From contig NZ_FMUR01000010.1 of the NCBI RefSeq assembly GCF_900101605.1, forward strand, positions 111,891 through 175,890: DNA of 64,000 nucleotides. The letters are read 5' to 3'. The notes beneath the pieces were generated by a model. The model was given only the letters and a program-made list of their open reading frames with translations, was not told the DNA's origin and did no database searches. Within the stretch, counting starts at the first letter, position 1. Every line of letters starts with the position of its first letter. Source of the DNA: Butyrivibrio hungatei. Its GTDB lineage: Bacteria; Bacillota; Clostridia; Lachnospirales; Lachnospiraceae. A program made the position numbers and the translations under genes. Shown here piece by piece: positions 51,580 through 60,326 of this stretch.

Positions 51580-52491
51580 TTGAGCGAAAGAATTGTATTT
51601 GACTATTTTACCGGTCAAGAATCCGAAATGCTTGCCTTTTACAGAATACCAAAGCTCTTATTTACAAATGCATATTTTAAAGGGCTTGATGCGCTTGCCA
51701 AGACTCTATACGGGCTTATGCTTGACAGAATGTCGCTTTCTCTTAAGAATAAGTGGTTTGATGAGCTTCAGAGAGCTTTTATATACTTTGCTCAGCAGGA
51801 AGCGGCAGAAATGTTGGGATGTGGTGAGGATAAGATCAGGAGTTTATTTAAGAAGCTTGAGGAATATGGGCTTATAGAACGTCAAAAGCAGGGACAGGGA
51901 AAACCCACAAAGATCTATCTTAAAAACTTTGCTTCTGTAGGAAATAAAGATAATTCAGACCACGGAAATATCGGGGTCAAGACCACGGAAAATTCGGGTT
52001 CAAGACCAAGCAAAAACCCGATTCAAGACCACGGAGAATCCGACTCTAATTATAATAATATTAATAATACTAATAGAGCTATAAATACTAATCATATCTC
52101 TTCGATGAAGCAGGATATGAATGATGAGTATAATGCGTATGCTGAAATTGTAAGAGAAAATCTAGATATTGATAGTATGTGTGAACGCTATCCACAAGAT
52201 GTTGAGATTATTGAGGGAATTTACGATCTTGTACTTGAGACAATCCTTTGCAGGAAGTCTACCATATGGATTTCAAAGAATGAGTATCCAGTCAATCTGG
52301 TTAAGTCCAAGTTCTTAAAGCTCAATCATATGCATCTTGAGTATGTTATGGGATGCATGAAAGATAATACAACAAAGGTTAGAAATATAAAAAACTACCT
52401 GCTATCAGCGCTATTTAACGCACCTACAACAATGGGGAGCTATTATCAATCTGAGTATAGGCATGACATGGCAAGCAGGGTTGTTGGATAA
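51580..52491 (+). CDS. RepA_N-type replication initiator (ICE2 copy)
   Basis: 303 residues from a TTG start with GGAGG upstream. N-terminal RepA_N domain (MLAFYRIPKLLFTNAYFKGLDALAKTLYGLMLDRM), a variable Ser/Asn linker, and the same C-terminal domain as the ICE1 protein (VNLVKSKFLKLNHMHLEYVMGCMKDNTTKVRNIKNYLLSALFNAP). Supports the claim that both elements share one ancestry. Confidence 0.82.
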   Translation: MSERIVFDYFTGQESEMLAFYRIPKLLFTNAYFKGLDALAKTLYGLMLDRMSLSLKNKWFDELQRAFIYFAQQEAAEMLGCGEDKIRSLFKKLEEYGLIERQKQGQGKPTKIYLKNFASVGNKDNSDHGNIGVKTTENSGSRPSKNPIQDHGESDSNYNNINNTNRAINTNHISSMKQDMNDEYNAYAEIVRENLDIDSMCERYPQDVEIIEGIYDLVLETILCRKSTIWISKNEYPVNLVKSKFLKLNHMHLEYVMGCMKDNTTKVRNIKNYLLSALFNAPTTMGSYYQSEYRHDMASRVVG

Positions 52492-52570
52492 TATTTGACA
52501 TATCTGCACGACACTCATATAATCAAATTAGTTACATGATTGCGCAACACTCACAATGGAGGATTGAAAT

Positions 52571-53011
52571 ATGCCAAGAGTCAACTTATCACTAACACAG
52601 GAACTATATGATCGAATTGAGAATGCTGCCAATAAGGAAAAAATAACAGTTAATTATTATATCTGCGAGATGTTGGAAGAAATATTTGGCAGAAAAGATA
52701 CTTACGACTATACCGTTGCAGTAGGGAATATGATCAAAGAGGCCAAAAAGATGGATGAAGAGTTTACTCTGTCAGATCTTCCGACTTTTGCGGGGGTAAA
52801 TGAGATTCTTGTAGAGCGCGAGATTAAAGAGTCTCCTGCACAGGTAAGAGCTCGCCTTGGAAAGATGTTCAATGAAGCTGTGCGTAAAGGAACTGCAAAG
52901 GGAATAGACAGAGCAACAACAATAAAAAATGGAGAAGAACAGCTTAAGTTCTATTCAAGAGCTGCAGTATATGTAAATCGGTTGGGCAAACAGAAAAAAG
53001 AAGGTGATTAA
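52571..53011 (+). CDS. Ribbon-helix-helix-like hypothetical protein
   Basis: 146 residues. PRVNLSLTQELYDRIENAANKEKITVNYYICEMLEEI is a ribbon-helix-helix start; EFTLSDLPTF and KESPAQVRARLGKMFNEAVRKGTAKGI follow. GGAGGATTGAAAT precedes the ATG. Probably a DNA-binding regulator; it abuts the next gene with no gap. Confidence 0.6.
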   Translation: MPRVNLSLTQELYDRIENAANKEKITVNYYICEMLEEIFGRKDTYDYTVAVGNMIKEAKKMDEEFTLSDLPTFAGVNEILVEREIKESPAQVRARLGKMFNEAVRKGTAKGIDRATTIKNGEEQLKFYSRAAVYVNRLGKQKKEGD

Positions 53012-53395
53012 ATGGCAGTTTTTTTATATATTCTTTTGATGGTAATCAACTTTATCGTTAAAATAGTGTGTGCTTTGATAAAGCGGGTTGATCTTACCAA
53101 TTCTTTGTTTATCGGAGTTATTCCGGTATTTCTTGTGAGAAACAAAGGGTTTGATAAAATGACAAATTGGATTATTTTTGGGATAGCAGTGCTTTTGGCA
53201 TTGGTAATACAGCATATGTTTACAATTGCCAAAATACTTGCTTCTGTGATAAGCTGCGTAGCTATAGCGTTTCTTTGTTCTATCTGGAAGAGCTACGATT
53301 CAAGGCATGCGCAGCTTACAGTGGTAGCTATTGGCACTATCATAGCTGCAATATGGAATCTTCAGTATTGGTACGGATACAAGACAGAATTATGA
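53012..53395 (+). CDS. Small membrane protein
   Basis: 127 residues with at least three hydrophobic spans (VFLYILLMVINFIVKIVCALI; IIFGIAVLLALVIQHMFTI; LASVISCVAIAFLCSIW) and a short terminal tail. It overlaps the convergent coiled-coil gene by 6 bp. Function unknown. Confidence 0.6.
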   Translation: MAVFLYILLMVINFIVKIVCALIKRVDLTNSLFIGVIPVFLVRNKGFDKMTNWIIFGIAVLLALVIQHMFTIAKILASVISCVAIAFLCSIWKSYDSRHAQLTVVAIGTIIAAIWNLQYWYGYKTEL

Positions 53396-53758
53396 GATCG
53401 TGTCCAATTCTGTTTCAAGTGCTTTTTTCTTATCTTCGCAGTCCTTTTTTTCTTTCAGTATCTTTTCTTTGATAACAACAATTTGAGACAAGAATTTAGA
53501 AGTATCACTGAGACTTTTTTCTAATTCAGTGACGATTCTTTCTTTATATTTTTCTGCCTCGGCTTGGGCTTCTTTTCCACAGACGGCAAAAGGGGACATA
53601 TCGTAAGCCTTTTGCGGCTCATAGACTTTTTTTATAATATTGTTGTAATGTATCTTTACTTCTTTATATGTTTCTTCGAGTTTAAAGATTTTAGCTTCAA
53701 ATTCTTTTATCTGCTCGTCGAGCTTCTTTATTTCTGAGCGTTTATCACTTCGGTTCAA
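53390..53758 (-). CDS. Coiled-coil protein related to LXG-toxin partners
   Basis: 122 residues from a TTG start (GAGGT 6 nt upstream). Nearly all helical: KLDEQIKEFEAKIFKLEETYKEVKIHYNN and a second long helix, with a central KAYDMSPFAVCGKEAQAEAEKYKERI. The length and helix-turn-helix hairpin plan resemble DUF5082-like proteins found beside LXG toxins; it also resembles the protein at 54374 in plan. It lies on the opposite strand to the toxin operon. Confidence 0.55.
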   Translation of the reverse strand: MNRSDKRSEIKKLDEQIKEFEAKIFKLEETYKEVKIHYNNIIKKVYEPQKAYDMSPFAVCGKEAQAEAEKYKERIVTELEKSLSDTSKFLSQIVVIKEKILKEKKDCEDKKKALETELDTIS

Positions 53759-54060
53759 TTTGGGTACCTCATTATTTTGATTTTATAAACTATAGTACGA
53801 GTATGTAAAAATAACATTAACATCATATCATAATTATCTGAACTATTTCAAGAATAAAGTTAGTTATGGCAAACAGGATGAACAGTATAAGAAATCTCCA
53901 TTTATAGTATGCAGAGATAGAAAGATGAGGTGAATATAGATGATGCTAGAAACTATTTGTGTTTGAAGTGTAGCAATAAATGTGCTTGATAAAGCATATT
54001 TTGGAGTGATAAAATATTACCAATCTGTTACAAAATATTAAATACAAGGAAAAGAAATGT

Positions 54061-54381
54061 ATGGCAGAAAAAGAAGTATTCATGGACACCGGCATATTTA
54101 CCGGTATTGTCGACGATATAAGAGGCGCAGCCTCGTCGTGCATGCTTAAGACTGAGGCACTTGCAAAAGCAGATTTTTTAGATGATACAGATGTTGGCAG
54201 AGAGCTTCATTCTCTTTTACAAGAAGCACATAAAATGACGGAGCTTCACAGAACTGAAGCATCCGAAGCATTACCACGTGCTCTTTCGACGCTTCGCGAT
54301 AGTATGATTACTGTTGATGATGCTCTTAGCAAGAGTCTTGTAGTTGAATCAGCGGGAGGCATAAGAGATAAGTATGAGTAA
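54061..54381 (+). CDS. Helical LXG partner protein (Lap1-like)
   Basis: 106 residues, helical (FTGIVDDIRGAASSCMLKTEALAKADF ... VGRELHSLLQEAHKMTELHRTEASEALPRALSTLRDSM). Small helical proteins encoded just before an LXG toxin act as targeting chaperones for type VII secretion. It overlaps the next gene by 8 nt. The family assignment is by size, helix content and context. Confidence 0.6.
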   Translation: MAEKEVFMDTGIFTGIVDDIRGAASSCMLKTEALAKADFLDDTDVGRELHSLLQEAHKMTELHRTEASEALPRALSTLRDSMITVDDALSKSLVVESAGGIRDKYE

Positions 54382-54736
54382 TCACGATAGAATGGAATAT
54401 CTCAGGGATAAGATAGATGAATATAGGGGATATATATCTGAACTTGAGGAAGTGTGCGCATTTGTGAGAGATATGCAATCAGAAATACGTAATGATCATG
54501 AAGAGCCAATTAGAAGCTTTGATATTACATCAGCCGGAAGCTGGGAAGGAAACCTCGAAAAGGAGGCTGAGGATTATAGAAATGAGATTCTTTGTGGCAT
54601 AGCTGCAGGACAAAGTCTTGCTTCCGATTTTATATCTGATGTTCGGAATATAATCGAAACGTTACATGAAAAGATTGAGGATTATGAAAGTGAATTATCA
54701 AGCCTTGAAGCGGCACAAGATGATTCCGGTTATTGA
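54374..54736 (+). CDS. Helical LXG partner protein with WxG-like motif (Lap2-like)
   Basis: 120 residues. Two long helices separated by SAGSWEGNLEKEAEDYRNEI, in which SWEG is a WxG-type turn. Placed between the first partner and the toxin, 20 bp before the toxin start. Likely forms a complex with the toxin N-terminus for secretion. Confidence 0.6.
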   Translation: MSNHDRMEYLRDKIDEYRGYISELEEVCAFVRDMQSEIRNDHEEPIRSFDITSAGSWEGNLEKEAEDYRNEILCGIAAGQSLASDFISDVRNIIETLHEKIEDYESELSSLEAAQDDSGY

Positions 54737-54756
54737 ATAAAGGTTAGAGGAAAGGT

Positions 54757-56361
54757 ATGGGGAAAAGATATGATGCTCGGAAGATGACCGAGCTTTGTGA
54801 CAGTATAAGCCATGTGGTAAGCGACTTTACTGCAAAAGCTGAGATGCTCGAAAACGAGTATTCTGCATATAACAGCAATAACACTTATCGGGGCGAAGCT
54901 GCCAATGCTTCGAAAGAGTTTGTATATAAAGGACAGGGGAAACTTATAAAGGAACAGGTCAGAGTCCTTAATAAGCTGAGCAAAAAGTTTAATGAAACAC
55001 AGGACGCATTTAGTACCATGGTCGATTCTTCGCCAAATGCAAAGATAGACATGGATGTGCTTGAAGGAAATAAGCGATTCTTTTCGATTCAGAACGATAG
55101 ATTTGAAGATAAAGCATTGCAGATGGAACGCGTATCTCGGGAAATATGTGACAGATTCGAGCGCTTTGGTTATATAACAGAAATAAGATATGAAAGAGCA
55201 AAATACGATTTTGAGGACTTTTGCGGCTACAGCGGTTTTATGAATAAATGCATGAGATCGTTTGAGCAGTTTGATGAGGAAACCAGGTCATACTTAAAGA
55301 GCTCTGAGCTTGATAGGTACATGTATGATATTGAGACCGATACCAAAGCTACGATGAATGCTCTTAATGGAATGAAGGTTTATAATCCCGATGTCAAAAA
55401 GATTACAATGACACCGGTAGCACAGATGGCCGCAAGGATGATGTACAGTGCAGGGCTTACAGTAAGCCCCAAAGCTTCAATGACGGAAGGCGAGAAGCTT
55501 CTAAAACTTTTAAGATTAGAACATAGCGCAGATCTTCCTGTTGATGCTAATATAATAAAAACGGCAACCGACTATGCGTTGCAGATGTGTCCAAGTAAAG
55601 AGGGAATGCTTGCTATACGGAATTGTTCAAATGCAATGCTGGCGACGGATGGGCAGACCTTAAAGGCTATTGCTGATATAGCGGCATTGTTTATGACGGG
55701 AGCGGCAACGTTGGTATCTGAAATAGCACCTTTTGTTCCGCCAATTCTGGCAGGAATGCTTATAGGTGCCGGAATAGCTCTATTTGTCCGTATTATAGGT
55801 GAGATTGTCAATACTTTTTGTCCGCTTGTTACGCCAAGAGATAAAGAGGAAAATGCCAATATTATTGATATTCCACCGACGGAAGATAAAAAAACTCTAA
55901 TTGAAAAACCTTCTTCAACGCCACAGGATAAGCCTTCAGTGACTGATATTCCGTCAGGAGATGTGGAAGAAAAAGAAATCGGACGAGATATAATGCCTAC
56001 GCCTTCAATAGAAGATGATGGACCGAAGATTACAACTATTGAAGGCGATGAATCGGAGATAAGTTATACATATGAACATGGGAAATTTGAGGGGGCGAAA
56101 TACCATGGAAATAGAGATACAGGAGTAAAGAATAAAGGCCCGCAGGATGGTCAAGCCGCATTAGATAATTCTGTTCCGTTAGGCCCCAATACGCATAGGA
56201 GAGTAGGCGTAAGTGACGGAGAGATTGTTGTTCTAGATGAAACAACTCCGGGGGTTTATCATGGACATGTTAGGTCATGGGATGAGCTTTCGAATCCGAT
56301 GAAGAGTGTTCTGAGAAAAAATGGAATGGTTGATAATAAAGGTAGAGTAAAAGAAAGGTAA
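54757..56361 (+). CDS. LXG-type polymorphic toxin
   Basis: 534 residues. An N-terminal helical LXG-like domain (about 1-210; RKMTELCDSISHVVSDFTAKAEMLENEYSAY), a middle region with a hydrophobic segment (ASLFMTGAATLVSEIAPFVPPILAGMLIGAGIALFVRIIGE area, residues 305-350), a Pro/Thr-rich linker, and a compact C-terminal toxin domain of about 100 residues from GKFEGAKYHGNRD with GQAALDNSVPLG, RRVGVSDGEIVVLDET and HGHVRSWDELSNPM. That tip resembles a polymorphic toxin tip family (Ntox17-like, from memory), a probable nuclease. Needs a type VII secretion system elsewhere in the genome. Confidence 0.72.
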   Translation: MGKRYDARKMTELCDSISHVVSDFTAKAEMLENEYSAYNSNNTYRGEAANASKEFVYKGQGKLIKEQVRVLNKLSKKFNETQDAFSTMVDSSPNAKIDMDVLEGNKRFFSIQNDRFEDKALQMERVSREICDRFERFGYITEIRYERAKYDFEDFCGYSGFMNKCMRSFEQFDEETRSYLKSSELDRYMYDIETDTKATMNALNGMKVYNPDVKKITMTPVAQMAARMMYSAGLTVSPKASMTEGEKLLKLLRLEHSADLPVDANIIKTATDYALQMCPSKEGMLAIRNCSNAMLATDGQTLKAIADIAALFMTGAATLVSEIAPFVPPILAGMLIGAGIALFVRIIGEIVNTFCPLVTPRDKEENANIIDIPPTEDKKTLIEKPSSTPQDKPSVTDIPSGDVEEKEIGRDIMPTPSIEDDGPKITTIEGDESEISYTYEHGKFEGAKYHGNRDTGVKNKGPQDGQAALDNSVPLGPNTHRRVGVSDGEIVVLDETTPGVYHGHVRSWDELSNPMKSVLRKNGMVDNKGRVKER

Positions 56362-56370
56362 AGAACTGGA

Positions 56371-56880
56371 ATGAAATTCGAATTAATCCACAATATAAAT
56401 TTTTCTATAGTGGCAGATTATATAGAAGACGACTTTGATTATTATTCTAGAATTTTATTAGAGTTTATAGAAAAGAAAAATAGTACCAATATTTATAATG
56501 ATAATTTATTGGAGCTTTATAATATTGTGCGTAGGTATAAAGAAGAAAGCATTCCTGATATTGCAGATAATCTGGATGTACATTCTTTAGGCAGAAAACT
56601 AAATGATATTTATCAATTTGATTTTGATGATGAAGATAATATAGAAAATTATTGTGCATATGTTTCTCTTAATTGTGCAACATGGCTTTTTAAGAAGGAT
56701 AAAAGATATTATATTCTGGTTACACCAATGTACCAAATGCAGAGCGAAGATGAAGATGATTATGAGGATTTTGCGCAAAACTATTCAGATATTTTTTGTT
56801 CGGAAATAAGTGTTGAAGAATTAGAACTGTTGGCTTATAAGATAGAAGAATTGTATAAAAAACTAATGATGTCGGAATAG
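56371..56880 (+). CDS. Probable immunity protein for the LXG toxin
   Basis: 169 residues, very acidic (DFDDEDNIENY, SEDEDDYEDFAQNYSD), 9 bp after the toxin stop, AT-rich. Position and charge are those of an immunity protein for a nucleic-acid-cutting toxin. The family is not recognised. Confidence 0.6.
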   Translation: MKFELIHNINFSIVADYIEDDFDYYSRILLEFIEKKNSTNIYNDNLLELYNIVRRYKEESIPDIADNLDVHSLGRKLNDIYQFDFDDEDNIENYCAYVSLNCATWLFKKDKRYYILVTPMYQMQSEDEDDYEDFAQNYSDIFCSEISVEELELLAYKIEELYKKLMMSE

Positions 56881-56976
56881 TGGGAATACTTGATCAATTA
56901 CGAGCGACCAAAGGAAAACACCTATATGGATATTGTGAGAGCCGATAATACTAAAGATTTAGAAAGGGTACAATAA
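56881..56976 (+). pseudogene. Short coding-like remnant after the immunity gene
   Basis: In the same frame directly after the immunity stop, 31 codons read WEYLINYERPKENTYMDIV and then RADNTKDLERVQ before a TAA that overlaps the next ATG (TAATG). There is no good start of its own. It may be the tail of a displaced toxin tip or immunity gene left after cassette exchange. Confidence 0.35.
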
Positions 56977-57179
56977 TGTTGATTATAGGTGAAATTGAAC
57001 TGGGAATAAGAATTGGAAACTTTAGAATTGGAGCAATGAAAGAAAATCTTCTTTCTGATATTGAGGACAAATATACTGTTTGGGAAAGAGGAGATGGTTT
57101 TTCTATCTACACTTTTGATAACTATAAGCTTTGGTTTGATCTACGCGGACATTGCTGTACGCGTGTAGAGTATATTTAG
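56976..57179 (+). CDS. Small hypothetical protein, possible second immunity factor
   Basis: 67 residues beginning MLIIGEIELGIRIGNFRIG, with a stretch WERGDGFSIYTFDNYKLWFDLRGH. GAAAGGG is upstream. It overlaps the preceding remnant by 1 nt and the next gene follows by 1 bp. Spare immunity genes commonly trail polymorphic toxins; the role here is inferred from position only. Confidence 0.45.
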   Translation: MLIIGEIELGIRIGNFRIGAMKENLLSDIEDKYTVWERGDGFSIYTFDNYKLWFDLRGHCCTRVEYI

Positions 57180-57180
57180 T

Positions 57181-57849
57181 ATGAATATCAATAAAATTAT
57201 AGAAAAAACATATAGCGGCGATGCATATATATTGGAAGTCCTAAAAGATAAAGTTATATTGAATGATAATTATGAAGGTGTTATCGTATTGGACTCCAAC
57301 CTGTCTATTGTAAAAAGAATAAGTATTGATCAGGATTTATGTATATATAATGCGATAGTCATCGATGAAAAAGAGATTTTATTGAATTGTATTGAAAGTA
57401 AGAAAATCTATATAGTTAATATTGATACTGATGAAATAAAGATGATGGAAATGCCGGATTGTTTTTATGACGAAATACTGGATAAAAAGATTGCTGACAA
57501 CGGAAATGATATTATTATAAAAACATATAAAAATAATTATTTCTACTTAGATACTGATCAATTAATCGTGAGACCTTGTGATGATTTTGCTCCTGAAGAC
57601 GATTTCGATAATAAAGAACTTGATGAAGAGTGGATTGATTATGTGAAATCAGAAGATACAGATAAATATCTATCTGAAAGTCAAATAAAAATCGTTGGTT
57701 CAGAAAATCAATATATTTATCCGGATGAGGATTATTACTTTTGCAGATTAAAAGTATTAGATAGGGAAAATCAAAAAAATTTGATTGTTCTATCAAGTGA
57801 TGGTTACAACGAAAACTATAGGATTACTATTTATAAAATTGATTTTTGA
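57181..57849 (+). CDS. Acidic beta-rich hypothetical protein
   Basis: 222 residues, strongly AT-rich gene, with alternating strand pattern (DAYILEVLKDKVILNDNYEGVIVLDSN; KKIYIVNIDTDEIKMMEM) suggestive of a beta-propeller-like or beta-sandwich fold. It starts 1 bp after the previous stop, in the toxin-immunity string. Possibly a further immunity protein. Confidence 0.45.
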   Translation: MNINKIIEKTYSGDAYILEVLKDKVILNDNYEGVIVLDSNLSIVKRISIDQDLCIYNAIVIDEKEILLNCIESKKIYIVNIDTDEIKMMEMPDCFYDEILDKKIADNGNDIIIKTYKNNYFYLDTDQLIVRPCDDFAPEDDFDNKELDEEWIDYVKSEDTDKYLSESQIKIVGSENQYIYPDEDYYFCRLKVLDRENQKNLIVLSSDGYNENYRITIYKIDF

Positions 57850-57951
57850 TAAGCTAAAACAGCAATCTTCTGTTTGGGGAATTGGAGCCCATTCTTGGAA
57901 GATTGCTATTTTTTATGCAGAATACTTTAATACGTTAATATTTGTAAAAAA

Positions 57952-58015
57952 ACGTCCCCAAATGTCCCCAAAAGTAACCCAAATGGCAACCAAATGGCAC
58001 CCAAATGGCAATTTT
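57952..58015 (+). repeat. Six 10-11-bp phased repeats, ICE2 array
   Basis: Units begin at about 57952, 57962, 57972, 57983, 57994 and 58005; consensus ATGKCMMCCAA (K=G/T, M=A/C). The array is followed by CAACC and GATTTTGGGTGTG (58021-58033), the same block that follows the ICE1 array. The repeat words differ between elements while the spacing and downstream block are kept. Confidence 0.65.
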
Positions 58016-58033
58016 CAACCGATTTTGGGTGTG

Positions 58034-58171
58034 ATATTATTATACTGAGCCAAGAAATGAACGAGAGAGAAATCAATCGATTCATTTCTTGGTTTTTCTT
58101 TTGCAAAAGAAGCAACTATAGTGAGGCGCTACTTCTGAAGAGATTCAGAGGTGGCGCCTTTTGTGTATGCC
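58034..58171 (+). promoter_or_regulatory. Attenuator-like leader before the broken DUF5688 gene
   Basis: A hairpin with arms CCAAGAAATGAA (58050-58061)/TTCATTTCTTGG (58081-58092), the palindrome TTCTTTTGCAAAAGAA (58096-58111), then a terminator-like stem GGCGCTAC (58125-58132)/GTGGCGCC (58151-58158) with TTTT, then TATGCC (58166-58171). The order equals that of ICE1 at 13066-13222. Confidence 0.6.
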
Positions 58172-58194
58172 TAAAAAGGGGAAAGGGAAAGCAT

Positions 58195-58779
58195 ATGGAC
58201 TTTGAACAATTTAAGGAGGAAATGGCAAAAAAAATCAAGGAGGCTCTCGATTCCAAGTATGGAATGGAAACATCTGTGGATGTGAGAACAGTGGAGAAGA
58301 TGAATGAGTCTTACGAAGCGATAACAGTAAAGCCGGAGGGCAGCATCATTGGTGTGAACCTCAATACTAATGAGCTTTTTAAGGAGTATGAACAGGGAAA
58401 AAGCATTGACTGCATTGCTTCTACTGCGGCGGAGTTTGCCAACAGATCACTTCATAGCGGGCCTGGTTTTGATATCGATTCTTTTAATGACTACGGCAAG
58501 ATGAAGGAAAAGCTGACCATGGAGGTTGTCTCTTCTGAGAGAAACGCAGATCTTTTGCAGAAAGTTCCGCATAAGGATATCGAGGATATGTCGGTTGTTT
58601 ATCGCTTTGAGCTTACACAGACCGATGAGGGAAGAACTTCCGTGCTTGTGACAAACAGGATGATTGAGCAGTACGGGATCACGGCAGAGCAGCTTCATGT
58701 GGATGCGCTTAGTAATGCTCAGGAGTTTAAGCCAATCGTTATCGAGAGCATGGCTAATATAGAGAATAAAATACTATGA
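58195..58779 (+). pseudogene. DUF5688 gene truncated at about codon 194
   Basis: It starts MDFEQFKEEMAKKIKEALDS and aligns along its whole length with the ICE1 protein (NESYEAITVKPEGSIIGVN; MEVVSSERNADLLQKVPHKD; EDMSVVYRFEL) up to ESMANIE, then ends in NKIL and a stop, where the ICE1 copy has 165 more residues. This marks the breakpoint that removed the rest of ICE2. Confidence 0.75.
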
Positions 58780-59072
58780 AAAAGTAGTGTCCACAAGAAT
58801 GTTATAATCGATAGAATTATTGAGGAAATAATCATCATGTTTTTTTTGACAACAGTTGTATTTCTAGCGCGATGAAATCCAATAGAAATAAGAATTGCAG
58901 TTATCAATCCAAATGTTGGATTATCTAACAATAATGTCACAGCTATTCCAGATGTAAGAAATATAAAAAGGATATCCACAAAATAAGAACTGCAAAGAAG
59001 AAAAGATAGTAGTGCTATTAGTGCAGCATAAAATGCTTCTAGTATAAACATAAGAATATAAAAAATACACAT
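58719..59072 (-). CDS. Small polytopic membrane protein
   Basis: 117 residues with four hydrophobic spans (MCIFYILMFILEAFYAALIA; FVDILFIFLTSGIAVTLLL; FGLITAILISIGF; IISSIILSIITFLWTLLF) and a basic loop RARNTTVVKKN. AAAGGA precedes the ATG. The 3' end overlaps the truncated DUF5688 gene, so its insertion or arrival may have caused that break. No function assigned. Confidence 0.5.
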   Translation of the reverse strand: MCIFYILMFILEAFYAALIALLSFLLCSSYFVDILFIFLTSGIAVTLLLDNPTFGLITAILISIGFHRARNTTVVKKNMMIISSIILSIITFLWTLLFHSILFSILAMLSITIGLNS

Positions 59073-59285
59073 AGTTGTTGTCCTTTACGCTTGGTTATAG
59101 TGACTAATACGTTCAAGATTCTTCTTATATATTTTAGAAAAAATAATTTATTATTGCACGCTTTTTTCGCATCTTGTTATACTGAAATCATCTTGGGGTT
59201 AAGTATGTAACCAATAATATAAAAACTATATTATTAGGAGCTATGTATTATCAGGGCTTGAAAAAATTAGTAGGGGAGATTACAA
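59073..59285. promoter_or_regulatory. Intergenic AT-rich region
   Basis: About 210 bp between divergent genes. Contains an imperfect inverted repeat AATAATATA/TATATTATT near 59211-59239 and GGGGAG before the next ATG. No gene, tRNA or clear -35/-10 pair seen. Confidence 0.4.
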
Positions 59286-60326
59286 ATGGATAATCATACT
59301 GTCTCGGTTTCAATTATTACTTCCTTGATTGCGTCAATAGCATTTTGGTTTGGTTTTGATTTTATTCCATCTAGATTAAAATATTTGCGTATACGACCGC
59401 GTGTAGAAAAAGATTTAGATGACATAAGATTTCATTTATTCTTTTTTATTCAGATTCCTTTTCTTCAAAGTGTTCATACGGCATCATTCTATCAAACTGA
59501 TATAGAGGATAAAAAATTGCAGAAGTCTGATTTTGAAAATGCATTGTATGGAAAATGTCTTTCAGAGGATAGGCAGAATGATTCTGAGCATAATCTTTTG
59601 GCAGTAGGAAAGAAGCTTGAGGAAAATGCAAACGATATTGATAAAAGAATAGATAGAATTCAAAGGTATTCTAATTATTTGAAAACCAAAGAAATTCTGT
59701 TGATCAAGGAAATTGGTGAAAAGATACATACATATGATTTTGTTGACGGATTAGGGTTTAAAACTGTGAATCCAACTATTTCATATATGTCGGGGAACTT
59801 TTATGAATTGTATTCTTTGTATCATAATTTCAAAGTAATATGCGATTCTTATTGGTTTTTAAATCGAAATGATTTTCAAAAATATAATATTATAGTAGGA
59901 ATGCTGGAAAAGAGGAAATACATTAGTTCTTTTATTAGGTGGATGTTTCTTGGTGAAATATATAAAACTCTTGTTGAAGTTAGATATTATTTTCTTAAAG
60001 GGAATATGAAAAAAGTCAAATTAAAGCTTCAAAAGGTTTTGCGATTGGACAAAGATAGACAGGTTCCGCTTAATTTATTTCTTGATTATCTTTTGAATGA
60101 AAATGAGGTGAGAGATATACTTATTCGTTCAAGAGGGGAACAAGAAGTACAAAATTGGATTTCTAATGCGGATTCAGAAAAAATATGGAAAAATAATTTT
60201 GAATCACGAAATATACAGAATAAAAAATATATTGAAGAAAAAATGAAAAATGCTCCCAAAATCACAGAGTATAATTTGGCTCAATTGAAGGCAGTAAATA
60301 AGCTTTTTGATGGATATATAAAGTGA
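59286..60326 (+). CDS. Membrane-anchored hypothetical protein
   Basis: 346 residues, AT-rich gene. An N-terminal membrane span (SVSIITSLIASIAFWFGFDF) and possibly a second near FFFIQIPFLQS, then a long helical cytoplasmic part (ENANDIDKRIDRIQRYSNYLKT). No family is recognised. The setting next to a SIR2 gene makes a defence role thinkable but unproven. Confidence 0.55.
   Translation: MDNHTVSVSIITSLIASIAFWFGFDFIPSRLKYLRIRPRVEKDLDDIRFHLFFFIQIPFLQSVHTASFYQTDIEDKKLQKSDFENALYGKCLSEDRQNDSEHNLLAVGKKLEENANDIDKRIDRIQRYSNYLKTKEILLIKEIGEKIHTYDFVDGLGFKTVNPTISYMSGNFYELYSLYHNFKVICDSYWFLNRNDFQKYNIIVGMLEKRKYISSFIRWMFLGEIYKTLVEVRYYFLKGNMKKVKLKLQKVLRLDKDRQVPLNLFLDYLLNENEVRDILIRSRGEQEVQNWISNADSEKIWKNNFESRNIQNKKYIEEKMKNAPKITEYNLAQLKAVNKLFDGYIK

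Larger units (their letters stand above)
48673..58779. mobile_element. ICE2 remnant: left part of a second, related element
   Basis: It repeats the ICE1 left-end plan: att core, terminator, DUF6462, parA, parB, RepA and DUF5688 with the same repeat array and leader. The DUF5688 gene breaks at about codon 190, where the ICE1 copy continues, and no transfer genes follow within the window. Cargo (LXG toxin cassette) sits between repA and the array. The right end cannot be set; I place the break at the DUF5688 stop. Confidence 0.7.

Noticed and set aside
53865..53906. Short frame MANRMNSIRNLHL before the LXG operon
   Set aside because: Thirteen codons, no ribosome site, no overlap with a following gene.
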